From Stomorhina lunata (Eukaryota; Arthropoda; Insecta; Diptera; Rhiniidae): a DNA stretch of 64,000 nt. The position numbers and the translations under genes were made by a program. The notes beneath the pieces are model-generated. The model was not told the DNA's origin and made no database searches. It saw only the letters and a program-made list of their open reading frames with translations. This document shows positions 1 to 12,429 of the stretch, in pieces. Numbering within the stretch: position 1 is the first letter of the stretch; each line of letters starts with the position of its first letter. Where the stretch lies: NCBI GenBank assembly GCA_933228675.1, contig OW121742.1, positions 111,535,242 through 111,599,241 on the forward strand, in the 5' to 3' direction.

Positions 1-1
1 T

Positions 2-2114
2 AATGCTCGTAACAAACGACGACAAACTGCTCTCCATATAGCGGTCAATAAGGGTCATTTGAATGTTGTAAAGACACTTTTAAGTTTGGGATGTCATCCC
101 AGTTTGCAAGACTCAGAGGGTGATACTCCACTTCACGATGCCATTTCTAAAGAACACGATGAAATGCTTAGCTTGCTACTCGATTATGGAGCTGATATTA
201 CGCTCACAAATAACAATGGTTTCAATGCTCTACATCATGCCTCACTCAAGGGTAATCCAAGTGCTATGAAAATTTTGTTAACCAAAACAAATCGTCCTTG
301 GATTGTGGAAGAAAAGAAAGATGATGGCTACACGGCCTTACATTTGGCCGCTTTGAATAATCATGTCGAAATTGCAGAATTATTGGTTCACATGGGTAAA
401 GCGAATATGGATCGTCAAAATGTTAATCTGCAAACTGCCTTACATTTGGCCGTAGAACGTCAGCATGTACAGATTGTTAAGCTTTTGGTACAAGAGGGAG
501 CCAATCTAAACATTCCCGATAAAGATGGTGATACACCGCTGCATGAAGCCTTAAGGCATCATACCCTTTCACAATTGAAACAATTGCAGGATGTGGAAGG
601 TTTTGGTAAACTTTTAATGGGTCTTCGAAATCCCAATAACAAAAAAGCCTCAGCTTCTATAGCCTGTTTTCTGGCCGCCAATGGAGCAGATTTGACTCTA
701 AAGAATCGTAAATTACAGACACCCTTAGATTTGTGTCCAGATCCCAATTTATGCAAGACCTTAGTTAAGTGCTACAACGAACGCAAGACCGATGATACAG
801 ATTTGCCGGGAAATGTGGCTGGTACCAGTACAAGAGCTAAAGCTTTGGCTCATACTTCCGTAGCCCCTGGCAACCCTAGACCTTTATCAGCGGTCGCTAC
901 TGGACCCACGACAATGAATAGTTCTATTACGGGAAATATACCATCAATGCATGCAGTCAGCTCGGGTTCAATTCAGGCTGGTCTCAATACTTTGGTTCAA
1001 GATTTACAAATGACTTCTTTGACAAACGAAACAAATAATGCTTCCACTCTGGAGGAATGTTTCTTATGTTCGGACTATAAACGAGATACAGTATTCAAGG
1101 TAGGGTTTTAAAAGCAATTTCACTTAATTTTTTGATATTTTAAGTTTATCTTGTATTGCAGCCTTGTGGTCATGTATGCTGTTGCGACAATTGCGCTCCC
1201 CGTGTCAAGAAATGTTTAATCTGCCGCGAGGCTGTGGCATCTCGTGAAAAAATTGATGAGTGTTTGGTTTGCTCGGATCGTCGGGCGGCAGTATTCTTTA
1301 AGCCCTGCGGTCATATGGTGGCTTGTGAAAATTGCTCCAGTTTAATGAAGAAATGTGTATTATGTCGTACACAAATAGAAGAAATTATGCCTTATTCCTT
1401 GTGTTGTGGTGGAGAGGGTAGCATAGAAAAGGTATGTACTTATTTCCTTTTAATTATTTTCGTTATAATGGAGCGTGACATCGGCGCTTTCGAAGAAAGA
1501 AATAATACTATCTCATCCAATATAGCCTTAAAGCACAAGGCACATACGCCTCTGTATCACGACAAATTATTTTTTATTTATTACCAATTTTGTCAACTTT
1601 AGGTTCAAAATCCCAATATGCATAATGAGAATGAAAAGCCTCAGGCCATGTTACCCACCGGTGGTGGTATTAATACTTCCGGTCATGGTGTTGCCATGAA
1701 TAATACCCTTACCACCACACCCAATGGTAATTCAACTCAACAGGTTCAAGCGCAAAATAATCTTTTGGCCGCCGCTGCTGCTGCTTCCTCATCAGCACCC
1801 ACAAATAATGCCACTAATAGTGTTATGGTTGCTCCATCCAATGTTAACAATTTTCAAATGGATGATGTTCAAAAGCTCAAACAACAATTACAGGATATTA
1901 AGGAACAGGTAAATCGGTTTTAAAGCTAATAACGTTTTTATAATATTTTCAATTAAATGTCTTTTTCTTACAGACCATGTGTCCTGTTTGCTTTGATCGC
2001 ATGAAAAACATGGTTTTCCTTTGCGGTCATGGTACTTGTCAAAATTGTGGCGATCAAATTGATGGCTGTCCCATCTGCCGCAAGACAGTCGAGAAACGTA
2101 TTTTATTATTTTAA
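2..2114 (+). CDS. mib1: Mind bomb 1, E3 ubiquitin ligase, 3' part (4 exons)
   Basis: Coding exons are 2-1099 (5' end outside the window), 1162-1431, 1603-1908 and 1974-2114. Every junction is GT-AG and phase 0, and TAA is at 2112-2114. About 604 residues are visible. The first exon carries six to seven ankyrin repeats ([54 protein letters not shown]). Three RING fingers follow. RING1 is split by the first intron ([15 protein letters not shown] / [11 protein letters not shown]), RING2 is [19 protein letters not shown], and RING3 is the C-terminal CPVCFDR...LCGHGTC...CPICRK ending EKRILLF. Between RING2 and RING3 are a low-complexity Asn/Thr/Ala spacer and a short coiled coil ([14 protein letters not shown]). 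This order is diagnostic of Mind bomb. In the known family the protein ubiquitinates Delta/Serrate in the signal-sending cell, driving ligand endocytosis and Notch activation. The N-terminal MIB/HERC2-ZZ-MIB part lies upstream of the window. Confidence 0.97.
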
Positions 2115-2690
2115 TTATTCAAATATTTCCAAAATTATAGACACACACACACTCACCATTAAGCATAAACAAAACACAAACTCCCCTGCCTTATTATAAA
2201 AAATTAACTACTCGTATTATTTATTTTTACTCTTTTCAAAGCTTTTTTATGTCATTAATTTTACTACTACTACAAGGTATTTAGGAAAATTTCCAAGAAA
2301 ATCTTATTAAAGACCCCCCATTAACTCATATTATTTTTTTTTCTTCAACTTTAATTTGCCAAACATTAACAAACAAACCCCAACCCCCTTTTTATAATTT
2401 TTCTTTAGTGTTACACATTTTTTATATAGTTTATATATAAATTTCTTTTCGTAGTTTAAAATTTTTATATAAAATTACATATATGATTTTTTTACAAATA
2501 ACAAATACATTATTTTGCATAATATATCCCACAAAATTATAAATATCTATATACATATATATTTTATATAATTGCATTAAAAAAAGTTCCCAATAATTAT
2601 AAAATTTCAGTGAATAAGTGAGTGACAGCTGTTCCTGCATAAACATAAACTTACATTTTAGCTTACCCGTACAAAGTAAGTTGAAGTGGG
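2115..2690 (+). other. mib1 3' UTR and AT-rich intergenic DNA
   Basis: Non-coding AT-rich sequence follows the mib1 stop. It has a short CA run at about 2140-2153 and an ATTAAA at 2306-2311 that could be the cleavage signal. No further gene is apparent up to the minisatellite that follows. Confidence 0.5.
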
Positions 2691-2699
2691 CTATTAGTT

Positions 2700-3020
2700 T
2701 TTGTTCTCAATAAAAATGTATAGAAATGGTAAATTTTTGAAAATTTTTCTATAAAAACAAAAAATTTTTTAAAATTTCCTATGAAAATAATTAATTTTTG
2801 AAAAATTTCCTTTAAAAATAACAAATTTTTGAAAAATTCATATAAAAATAAGAAATTTTTAAAAAATTTCCTTAAAAATGAGGAATTTTTGAACATTTTC
2901 CTATAAAAATAAGAAATTTTTAAAAGTTTTTTTTATAAAAATAAATTTTTAAAAATTATCTATAAAAATACGAAATTTTTGAAAAGTTTTCTATGGAAAT
3001 AAGAAATTTTTTTAAAAATT
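2700..3020 (-). repeat. Degenerate ~31-bp minisatellite
   Basis: About ten diverged copies alternate AAATTTTTGAAAAATTTCC with TATAAAAATAAG. The unit is the reverse complement of the array at 29636-30535, so both belong to one family inserted in opposite orientations. It lies directly between mib1 and a retrotransposon remnant. Confidence 0.75.
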
Positions 3021-3029
3021 AAATTTCCT

Positions 3030-3445
3030 GGCTTTTCTCTTTGGCCGGGCAACCACATAAATGGATACTGAACTGGTCATGTCGTCATATCGTTGAGAGA
3101 TTTGAGGCATTTTAGGGCCGATGGTAAATAGAGACGGACAAATCCCATCTGCTACTTCCTTAAGGGCCAGCACTTCGGTTTGAGAAATCCTAAAATGACT
3201 GATGCGATTTTTAGCTGTAGGCCTTTAAAGCAGACCTAAAATTATTGAGTCGATAACCATCAGTGTAGACATTAATATATCCGTTTTATCCCTAGAATTC
3301 GCGTGCTGGGTTGGCGGAGTGGAAAACCAGCCACATGTATGGGTGACGGGGAACTCCTCGCAAGCGTTTGTGGTGAAAATAGCCAGGCTGATACCTCGCC
3401 AGACTCTGAGCCGGAAATTGAAATTACTGTGATCCCAGGCCATGA
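3030..3445 (-). pseudogene. Non-LTR retrotransposon RNase H fragment
   Basis: Read on the minus strand, broken frames contain HTCGWFSTPPTQHAN, then VYTDG or its frame-shifted equivalent MVIDSIILGL, then SQTEVLALKEVADGI. This is the order of an RNase H domain in R1/LOA/Jockey-type elements: Asp of the YTDGS motif followed by Glu of EVLALKE. Frames are interrupted, so it is a dead fragment without flanking reverse transcriptase. Local GC is higher than in the surrounding DNA. Confidence 0.6.
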
Positions 3446-3692
3446 AAATATTAATTGACTAAGTTTAAGACAGATTTCGCTTAGAATTAAAATTACTTAT
3501 AAATTTGTAGACAATCGGTCCGCATGTTGTCTAAGTGACATATGGTATCATAAAGTAGGACTTTGCCGACTATATTAATTTGTTATTGAATACAACCTTT
3601 ACTCCGAAAATAATTAATATTTTATTGAGTATTTTAGAATTCAAAACATTCAAATATTTGTCATATTTTCTGGAAAATTTAATAAAAATAAA

Positions 3693-6600
3693 ATGCCAAA
3701 AGCTACTAAAAACTCGGAATCCACAGATTCATCATTGGATTGTGGCAAGAAACCCAACGTAAAACCCAGAAAAGATCCAAAAATTAAAGAAGCGGGAAAT
3801 CCTAATAAAGATTCGGGAAAAGATAGATGTTCGCAGCAGACATTGTCTGTACAACATATTAAATTTCCCGAGAGATCAAAGCTCAATGTCAAAAGACAAA
3901 GAAATTTACTTAAAATTCCAGAATCTAGGTCCTCATCTACAACAGCTAAACAACGAGGTTATGATTTCACCAGTTCAACAAATTCACATTTTGGTCAAAT
4001 GATTGTAACTGTGCCGGAGAGAAAAGTTGATAAAAGTTCTAGCATTTCCGGTGATAAACCGTGGATCAGTGAGTCCACTGAATCTATAAAGAGCTCGAAA
4101 CAGCTACATCTTACTCAAAGGGATACATCGCAGGAATTGATCGGTAGCCAACACAAATGCAGTGAAAAACAAATAAACTTTCACGGTGCCGAATGGCGCC
4201 AACCCTGTAAAGAGAGTTTTGTGGCAGGGGCTCCACGCAAATTCATAGGACCTTGTCCTCAAAACTATGAGCAATTATCAAAAATGTCTAAAGCTAGACA
4301 AAAATTCTTTCTAACACAAGATCCTCGCAAAGTCCATTGTCTGGTGAATCCCGAAATTTTACGCTCCAAAGAATATTCCAAGAAAAAGGAGTTTAATATT
4401 TTAACCAAAATGGTAAAGCATGCCCAAAATGTTTGTGCAGCCACCGCCTCAGAAAGTTCTGAAGATTTCATTTGTGAAGTTATCGATTTGGAGAATCCTT
4501 TACAATTAGATTTTCAGGGTTTAGACTATAGCAATACCTACGAGAAAGATGAGCAGGATTTTCAAAATCAAAGAAACTATAGCAGAGTATTGCGCTACAT
4601 GGAGCGTAGGAAAGTGAAAAAGGAAACTGCGAAAAATGTTGAGGATGAAATCCATGATGAAGCGATTAATGTAGGAAATAAATTTAAACCTTCTAGAAGC
4701 TCATCTTTATAATTTTGTTTTTTTTTTTGCAATTACTCAGGTACCGAAACGTTACAATGTAAGAGATCGTAATGACCCAGAGCCGATTATACCCCCTAAG
4801 AACCCGCCAAAACTGGGAGAACTGTTTCGATCTATAAGCAAGCCCAAAAATCAAAAGGTACTAGATGAGGAAAAAGAAAAACGTCGTAAACGTTACAAGG
4901 ATCTCTATCTTAGTATGAAAGAAAGACAAGAGAAGCAACAGCAGGAAGATGAAAGACTTAAAAGGCTGGAAACCGAAAATCTGGCTCTAAGCTTAGCTGA
5001 TGTAAATTTTAAGAAAATTGTACATGAGATAGATGAAACCATTGAAAAGGGTACAAGAAAAGAGACTTATGTTAAAAAACCTGAAACCGATAAACGTAAA
5101 TTTCCCAATACAATGCAAGAGACCCAAAAATTTCGAAATATTTTAAAGCAAAAAAATCGTATAAAAGCAGATAAAGCTCGTATAACCAAAGAGTTCTTTT
5201 TGGAGCACAGAGGTAAAGAAAAACTCTTTCCCGAGGCGAATTTGGAAGTAAGTTCGGACTCAGCCCAACACAGTAGCAAAGACTACAAACAAAGCGAACA
5301 ATCATCGGATGATGCGGATAACATGGAGGTGGGTAAGAATGAAGACAAATTCAAACTAAGAGGCTTTCAATTCAAGCTGGGCTCTAGCCTAAGGGGAAAA
5401 TTTAACCAAAGTGAAAAGCTTCAAGGTACACGCATAGAAAAATTATGCATGACAAGAGAACAATGGCTTAAGGAATTGGCTCCGAAGAAACAACAAATCA
5501 AATTGGATGTGGAAAAGGGAATACAAAAGATTCGTTCTCCAGATGACCCTCTATTGCAGCTATTTCCTCCTCCGTTTGGCTTTAAACCTCCTCTCGCGGA
5601 AAGCTCTACGATTAGGGAATATATAGAGAAACCTTTAGGACGCCATTATGATAGTGTTACACGTAAAAATTTGAAATTTGTCCAGCCTCGCTTGCGTTAT
5701 AGTGTTAAGAAATTTAATTTGATAAGTTATCGTTTTGGGGATACGACAAAAAGATTTTCCCAAATGAAAAATCCTTTGGAGGAAGAACAAATTTTGAAGC
5801 TAAAAACTACCCAAGAGTTTATGGCGGCCAAAGTTCTTCAGAAGGCACTTAAAAACGAAGAAAGAAAACAAAGAAGACTTCAACTGTTGGGTATACCCTG
5901 CAGACCCACAAAGAAATCAAGATTACAAACAAAATGCGAAAATTCCTCTTCTAGTTCGGACTCGGATTGGGTACCGAAACAAGAAGATTTTGACAAAGAT
6001 TTAGAAAACGAAAGATTCCGTGAAACTCTTAGTGAAATAAGGCCTTTAAGAATGCGCGGTAATATGCCGGCTCCTAAATTCCGAGAACCCACCTTAAGGC
6101 AACATCCTCGTTGTCCCAGAGATTATGACAATCAAAGAGTACCTTCGGCGATTTTCGACAAAGTGGTAACGACTACTTGTTTACCCTATATGCAAAAACT
6201 GGATGAGGATATTCATGAATTTGCCAATTTAGAGCTCAAGAAACGGCCCTATACTAAGCTATTTGAGGCTAGACATCATCATGATCATTGGATTTCCACT
6301 CAAAACAAAAAAGTGGACGTTCACTATCAGCCAAATGTGGTAAAGCCGGAAATAACCAAGGTAAAGAAAAAATCTGATCGTCAGGTGATGGAAAATTTTC
6401 ATGTAGCTAATCCGCCTTGTAATCAGTTTGTCGATATGGAACTAACAGTGCCTCAGTATGACATAGATGAAATGATAAGGGAGCATAAATCGAAGAGCTC
6501 TAAAATTAAAATCAAAGATGCTCATGTAATAAAATCAGAAGACATTTGCCATCAAAAAGATTTTAAATTTCAATCGCGTGATCCCAAAGAATTCGAAGAT

Positions 6601-8827
6601 CTGGATTATCCGGGACGTCAGGAATATTTGCAATTACTTAAGGATGCGCGTGAAGCTTTTGAGGGAACCAAAATCGTAAACGAAGAAGAGCAAAAAGAAA
6701 AACTTTATGTGAATAAAGAGGAATTGTTAAAAGAGCTGGAAGAGGATCTGAAAAGTATTGAAAGTTGTTTAACTTCCCTCAGCAGTTCCGAGTGTACAAA
6801 TCTCACTAACGGCAGTGGCAGTTTTTTGCTAATGGAAGGCAAGGAGAAGATACCTTTAGATTTTATACGCAAATCTTTAGTTCCCTTTGAAGAATTACAT
6901 AGATCACGTTTCCATGCCGTTCCCATTGATGTGGGCAAGGAAAAGGCCAACCCCTTTCAAGTTTTACCTTTTGCCGGTCAAAAGAAAGCTCAATTGGAAC
7001 TGAATGCGCCCACAGATACTTTTTTTACTTTTACTACACGCCTTAAAAACGGTATGCGTTTGCGTATGGATGTTCCTGTGGAAGATGTCAGAGAAAAGCT
7101 TATGGGCCAGGGCCTGAATAAACATAAAGGTATGGTTGCTACCGATATCGATGAAAACTATGTGGATTTATTAGCCGATAGTCCTGCCATAAAACTTTTC
7201 AATTTTAAAACTGGCCAAAATTATATCAAAGATGCCTTAAGGCTAAAGTTTGAGTCCATGCTTATACAAGGGCAAATGGTGCGCACAAAAATCTATGATC
7301 GCCTAAATGAACAGCATTGGATAGACATGCAAAGGGTTAAGGAGTTGTTTGAAAAGCTTTTTTCCAAATGGGAAAAACGGGAATATGATTTAGCCATGGC
7401 AGTGGTTTATAGGGTGAAAGATTCCTATGACATAACCGATCATTTAAAAAAGGAATCAACAGCTCTCGAACGTGAAATCCTTAAAATAAACATGGACATT
7501 GTATTCATTGAGGGACATTGGGTGCGTTGTATTATGTTACAAAATTTCCACTACTTACTGGGAGACCTGGAGTGGCGTGTGCAAAACGATTGGATACATC
7601 GTTTGAAGACTGAGGAAGGATACGAATTGGAGAACTTTGAAGATTCCATAATGAAACGTTCCCAAACGAACATACGCCAACGGGAGAAAGATGATGCCTG
7701 GGCCATCAAAGCCTACTACGAGGAGGTTTATTTAAATAACAATCATGACAACCTCATAGTATTTCCAAACGCCGAAAACTTTATGCTGGGCTTGGAGAGT
7801 TTAAAGACGAATACCTTTATCTTACTGCTCGAAATGCATTTCATTTTGGCCATTCACACGGAGTTCCAAAATAAATTGGAAACATTTGAAGACTGGTGCG
7901 CTGAGGATTTGCGTCAAAAGAGCGAATATGTTAATAGAAAATGTGCGAAATTATATTTCATGAGTGATCGCGCCAGATGGTTAAATCAGCGGGTCTTACG
8001 TTTTCTGCAAGAACCAGTTAAAGAATGTTTCGATAATGCATCTTTTCATAGAGATCGTGCTGTTATAGCAGAAGCTTGGCGTCGAATTGTGCCCGCTAGT
8101 ATGAGAGGTTCAAGTGAACAGGATGTATATACCATCGATATGGTAGCCATGATGTCGGAGGTTCTAATGGATCTAATAAGTAAGTAACAAATACTCTGTA
8201 TGCAAATATATACATACATATTTTTGAATAAATTTTAAAACAGATAAATTTGAGCTCATACCAATGGATATCACTTACCAATTGGAGAAAAAACAACGTA
8301 AAATGCGTGCTTATGTACGCAAACAATCTTTGAATGCTTACCACATCGAACGCCGCATAGACCTGGAGATGAAAAAGGTGGTTCGTAATTTGCAACCAGC
8401 CTTTAAGAAACCAAAACGCTCGGGAAAACTGCCACGTTACCACCTTAAGAAACGAGTCAAATCGATTAAAGCGGAGGAGCAGAAAATAACAAAAAACGCC
8501 AGATTCTTTTACAGAGCTTTTAACGAGGATGGTGCTTTGGAAACGGCCACACATATCAGAGATAGCATGACACAAATGGCTGGTGTACAGGAGCAAATTG
8601 TACCCTTCTATTTTGATCATTTCCTCAAATTAAATGGTTATACGCCCAACTATAATTTCAAAACACAAGTTGAACTAAGAGATGGCCCGGAAGTGAATCG
8701 TTTTCAGATTAAAACTATCATTCCCGAGGTACTAGATCGCATGGACCAGTGGGAAACGATGAAAAAGAAAGTTATGGAGGATAATATTGCTCAAAATCCA
8801 AAGATGTATATTGATGTAATGACTTAA
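3693..8827 (+). CDS. Large charged coiled-coil protein, 3 exons, function unknown
   Basis: Inferred exons are 3693-4670, 4741-8179 and 8244-8827. The 4671 donor (GTAGGA) is the least certain; the 8180 donor is a perfect GTAAGT. Phases are 0 and 1, and the joined frame gives 1666 residues with no internal stop. The ATG sits in AAAATG context. The first ~330 residues are Lys/Ser-rich and disordered-looking. A basic coiled-coil stretch rich in Lys and Glu opens exon 2 (KEKRRKRYKDLYLSMKERQEK). A hydrophobic and Trp-rich helical region lies at about residues 1185-1400 (WEKREYDLAMAVVYRVKD, IEGHWVRCIMLQNFHYLLGD, EDWCAEDLRQKSEYVNRKC). The tail is basic. There is no signal peptide, membrane segment or catalytic motif. 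The long alpha-helical charged layout resembles axonemal or centrosomal proteins, but I do not recognise the family and assign no function. It is 1.6 kb downstream of mib1 and 0.45 kb upstream of mRpS31, all codirectional. Confidence 0.85.
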
Positions 8828-8906
8828 ATCTGAGTATTAATGAATGGGTTTTCAATATTGTTATATTTTTATTTAAATTTGGAACTTTTATAATGGAATG
8901 GATAAA

Positions 8907-8912
8907 AATAAA
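8907..8912 (+). terminator. Polyadenylation signal AATAAA
   Basis: A canonical AATAAA lies 80 bases past the stop of the coiled-coil gene and is the best candidate for its 3' end processing. Confidence 0.5.
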
Positions 8913-9282
8913 TGAGTGAAATCGTTGGTACATCTGTTCTTACAGTGTCATTTACTTAGAAGTATATGGAGTTACTCAATTAATGGATTCGAAACTCTGA
9001 GTGCTGGTTCTAAAAGATAACTTCCATATATTAACTTCCATATTTTACAGCTAGTTTACTTTCTAAACTCACATTTGTCTACCCCACAAAGGTTTATTAA
9101 AGTTCCCGCAATTCAAAGGGTTAAATCATACTATAAAATACAACCCTGCCAACATATGTTTACCTTTTCGCAGCAACGAACTGTCAAAAAAATATTCTGC
9201 TGGTTACTTCATAGTTACTTTCATGTAACTTTTCGAAATCCTCAAAATATTATAAATTTTTAATTAAAAATAAGAAAATAAA

Positions 9283-10524
9283 ATGTTATATTTACGTAAA
9301 ACACAAGAGTTGGCCATAAGGTATGTAAGTTAATAAGATACTGTTGACAAAAACTAATTTCTGTCCTATAAAAATGTCAACAGACATGTAGCAGCACGTT
9401 TATTGACCGCCGGTCCAACGGGTCAAAGGAACTATAGCAAAGACTATGCATCCTCTGATGATGAAAAGGATCACAAGAAGTCCCCTGCAAAGAAAGCTAA
9501 GACCGAAAAGCCCAGCCTTCAAAATGAGGAATCAGCCTCCGCCAAGCTAAATCGTTTGTTGGCCTCCATGCAAACGGCCGATGATCAAATGAATTTTGGA
9601 AAGCAACGCAATGATGTCATTACCAAGCCAGGTGAGGCTAACAAGAAGAAGAAATTGCAACAAAAACAAGAAGTAGAATCCAAGGATATATTTACGGCAG
9701 CCAGAAAAGTGGCGGCTTTAATGGGTGATGAAAAGCAGCAACAACAGCAAACTGAATCGGAATTATTAAGCCGTCTACTAGGAGGCAAACCCTCTGCAAA
9801 ATCATCAGAAGAACCTAAATCAACAGCTGCTTCCTCGGAAAGCGATCTCAGTTTGAGTGAACTAATTGTGGGCATGAAAATTGATCGTCGTCAAGCTCCA
9901 AAGGAAAGCACTGGTACACGCAGTGACTATGTGAGACGCAGCATTGCTGCCAGGGGTAAGCAACAGCTGTATAATAAACAAGACTACAACAAGGAAAGAC
10001 GTCCCATGCCACGCAAACGTGAAGCTGAATTGTTTACCGGCAGTGTGAACCTCTTTGGCGGCCAACCCTTAGGTATCTTTTCAGATCCCTCTACCTTGAA
10101 AGATTCCACTGATTTGTTGCCCACCTGGTCTTATCTGCAACAGCAGGCCCTAAAACTACAGATTTCTCATCCTCCAGCCAACTATTTTGACAAACTGGTT
10201 GACTGGACGGAAAAGGGCAAAATCTGGCGTTTCCCTATCGACAACGAACAAGATTGGTTGGACGAAACGGATGTAGACTTTTCGGAGCATATATTTTTGG
10301 AACAACATTTAGAGGACTGGTGCCCCAATCGTGGCCCTGTCCGTCACTTTATGGAATTGGTGTGTGTGGGTTTGTCCAAGAATCCCTATATAACTGCCCG
10401 GGAGAAGAAAGAGCATATTTTGTGGTACAGAGACTATTTTATATCGAAAAAGGATATTTTGCGAGAACTAATGGCCAAGAACCCCAAAAGCATTGATGAT
10501 CAGCCGAAGCAGGTCAAGGCTTAA
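9283..10524 (+). CDS. mRpS31: Mitochondrial small ribosomal subunit protein mS31
   Basis: Exons are 9283-9320 and 9384-10524 (GTATGT donor at 9321, CAG acceptor ending 9383, phase 2), giving 392 residues. The first exon encodes only 12 residues plus two bases of a codon, MLYLRKTQELAIR across the junction. It completes an Arg-rich, acid-free presequence ending near GQRNYS, a typical matrix-processing context. A long Lys/Ser/Gln-rich linker follows. The conserved C-terminal domain starts near residue 279 (FDKLVDWTEKGKIWRFPID) and continues through FLEQHLEDWCPNRGPVRHFM and NPYITAREKKEHILWYRDYF, matching the mS31 family core. The product is a structural protein of the mitoribosomal small subunit. 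The ATG context is AAAATG. A TATAAAAT at 9132-9139 might be its core promoter, which I rate as weak. Confidence 0.93.
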
Positions 10525-10646
10525 AACAGTAAAATGAAGGGTAATTTTTTGGTAAAATGTTAATTTTTGTTAAATGTTGAAATATAACGATAAAAATTTA
10601 AAATTATATATTTTTCTTTGGCTGTCCTGAACAAAAACTGGCTAAT

Positions 10647-10721
10647 CGTCGGTCGCTGATTGACAACTCTTTAATGTTTCGAATTCTTTGCGAGTAAAGA
10701 GTTGCCAACCTGTGACCGACG
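10647..10721. repeat. Imperfect inverted repeat (27-bp arms)
   Basis: Arms 10647-10673 and 10695-10721 are reverse complements. The outer 8 bp CGTCGGTC and inner CAACTCTTTA match exactly, with a few mismatches between them and a loop of about 21 bp. It can form a stem-loop in DNA or RNA just downstream of mRpS31. It may be the fused ends of a small DNA element. Confidence 0.65.
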
Positions 10722-11082
10722 TAATGTTACATATTCCAAAACACTGAAGTTCCACTCAAATTGAGTGCTTTAGTACTTTTATGAGTTTGTATCTGCCAAC
10801 ACTAACCACAAGTACTATTCTACTACACTTTTAACATCTCTGTTGTAGAGAATGAAGACATGCAATGTTGCCAAAGATGCGTTGTTTGATAAATTTTTAG
10901 TGCTTTGTAATTGAAACAAATACCAAAGAATTGAAATTTATAGCAACTTTCTCTTAAATATCTCTTTTTTTTAAATGTTATTTCTTTCAATGAAACATTT
11001 TATTCTTCAGCAAGAAATAAAAATTTTCATTTATCATTTTTGTCTTCATATCCTAAAGTCGCCTAGGGCTATCCAAAATCTC

Positions 11083-12320
11083 TCTGCTATCCTTGACTCC
11101 CTGTTTAGCATAGGGCCTCAACTATCCTTTTATATCAGACTCGCAATAGAGATAGATGTTAGGCATACATCATTTCATGAATAGTTTGCAGCGTGAAACT
11201 CCGCATCAATTGATCTTCTCCACGTTCTAGCAGGTGCACAACACGACGGCCTCTTTCCTGTGGACTCCAACTAAGCGCTTGTTGAGCAATGTTTGTATTT
11301 GGCCTTCGAAGTGTGTGGCCTATCTACCGCCATTTCCATTGACCTACCTCTGTGGAAGCAGGAATTTGGTTTGTCGCGTTAAGTAGATCTTCATTTCTTA
11401 TGCGATTCGGCCACCATATATTAAGGATTTGCCGTAATCATTTGTTTGTAAAGGTTTGCAGTCGTTTATCGATGGCATTTGTGCCTTTCCAAGTTTCGCA
11501 GCCGTAATACAGTATGGACTTGACATTCGAGTTGTACATTCGTAACTTAGTTATTGTTGAGATGTGCCGAGATTTTCGGATAGATGAAAGAATGCCGAAT
11601 GCAGGTTTTGCCTTATTAATACGCGATTCAATATCCTCGTTTGCGTCTCCTTTTGTAGATACTAAACTTCCAAGATAATTAAAGGTATCTACATATTTAA
11701 TAACCTCGTTATCCACATTGATGTGTGTCAACGGGTTTAAGCCATAGCCTCCGGCATAAGCATATTGATTTCCAACCCAGCTGCCCAAGATTCAGCAGTG
11801 ATAGCATTAGTATCCTTAAGGTGGACTGAGCTTTGACTTAGAAGACATGCGTCATCGGCATATTCCAAGTAGTCGAGTTGTTTAAAGTGTGTGTCCATTG
11901 GATACCGTGTCTGCCATTTAGAGCCATGCGCATCCTTATCGTTGACGAGGATAAAAAGTATAGGTGACAAGATACATCCTTGCCTTACTCCAGTAGTATC
12001 ATCGAACGGATCTGATAATTTACTCTTTTGTAGGAATCGACGTTTAAAATCAACGTACATTGTCTGAATTTTCAAAAATTCTCCATATATAACTTTTCTA
12101 TTGACACTGTCGATAAACGTTAGGTAAATGGGAGTGCGGAATTCGTTACATTGCTCTAGTACTATTCATATTGTGTTGATTAGATCAATACAAGAACGGT
12201 TTTCTCTGCACCCAAATTTTTTTCGCGGAGTGTAGAGAAAACTGTGTCGGATATTCTGTTCAAAATTAGACGACTAAGTATTTTGCTCGGTATTGGGAGA
12301 AGTGTAGTTATTGCAGTCTT
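11083..12320 (-). mobile_element. RTE-like non-LTR retrotransposon, 5'-truncated and decayed
   Basis: On the minus strand, successive broken frames read through a reverse transcriptase. An upstream segment contains GCRENRSCIDLI and PIYLTFIDSVNRKVIYGE. The core GVRQGCILSPILF precedes the catalytic box LEYADDACLL and then GLEIN. The thumb follows with VDTFNYLGSLVSTKGDANED and SILYYGCETWK. The C-terminal piece has ILNIWWPNRIRNEDLL and IGHTLRRPNTNIAQQALSW. The YADD box and the CETWK...WWP...IGHTLRRP tail are characteristic of RTE-class ORF2. The 3' end is marked by a conserved stretch at 11083-11125 also found at 15547 and 17633. Multiple frameshifts and stops mean it is inactive, and the endonuclease part is missing. 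Confidence 0.85.
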
Positions 12321-12429
12321 TTAGTGTAGTTATTGCAGTCTTTTTTTCAACATCACAAAAAAGCATCTCTGTTGAGATATTGAAATGCTAACACTGCAGT
12401 ATTTTAATTGTTGGAGCAACGTCTTGTAT

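Noticed and set aside
1621..1923. Separate small gene in mib1 exon 3 (alternative frame at 1724-1912)
   Set aside because: The exon fits the mib1 frame between RING2 and RING3 with correct phases; the other frame is a shadow.
9075..9263. Small plus-strand frame before mRpS31
   Set aside because: Sixty-two residues with no recognisable motif in a probable promoter/5' UTR interval; likely chance.
9585..10065. Minus-strand frames opposite mRpS31
   Set aside because: Antisense shadows of a well-supported gene.
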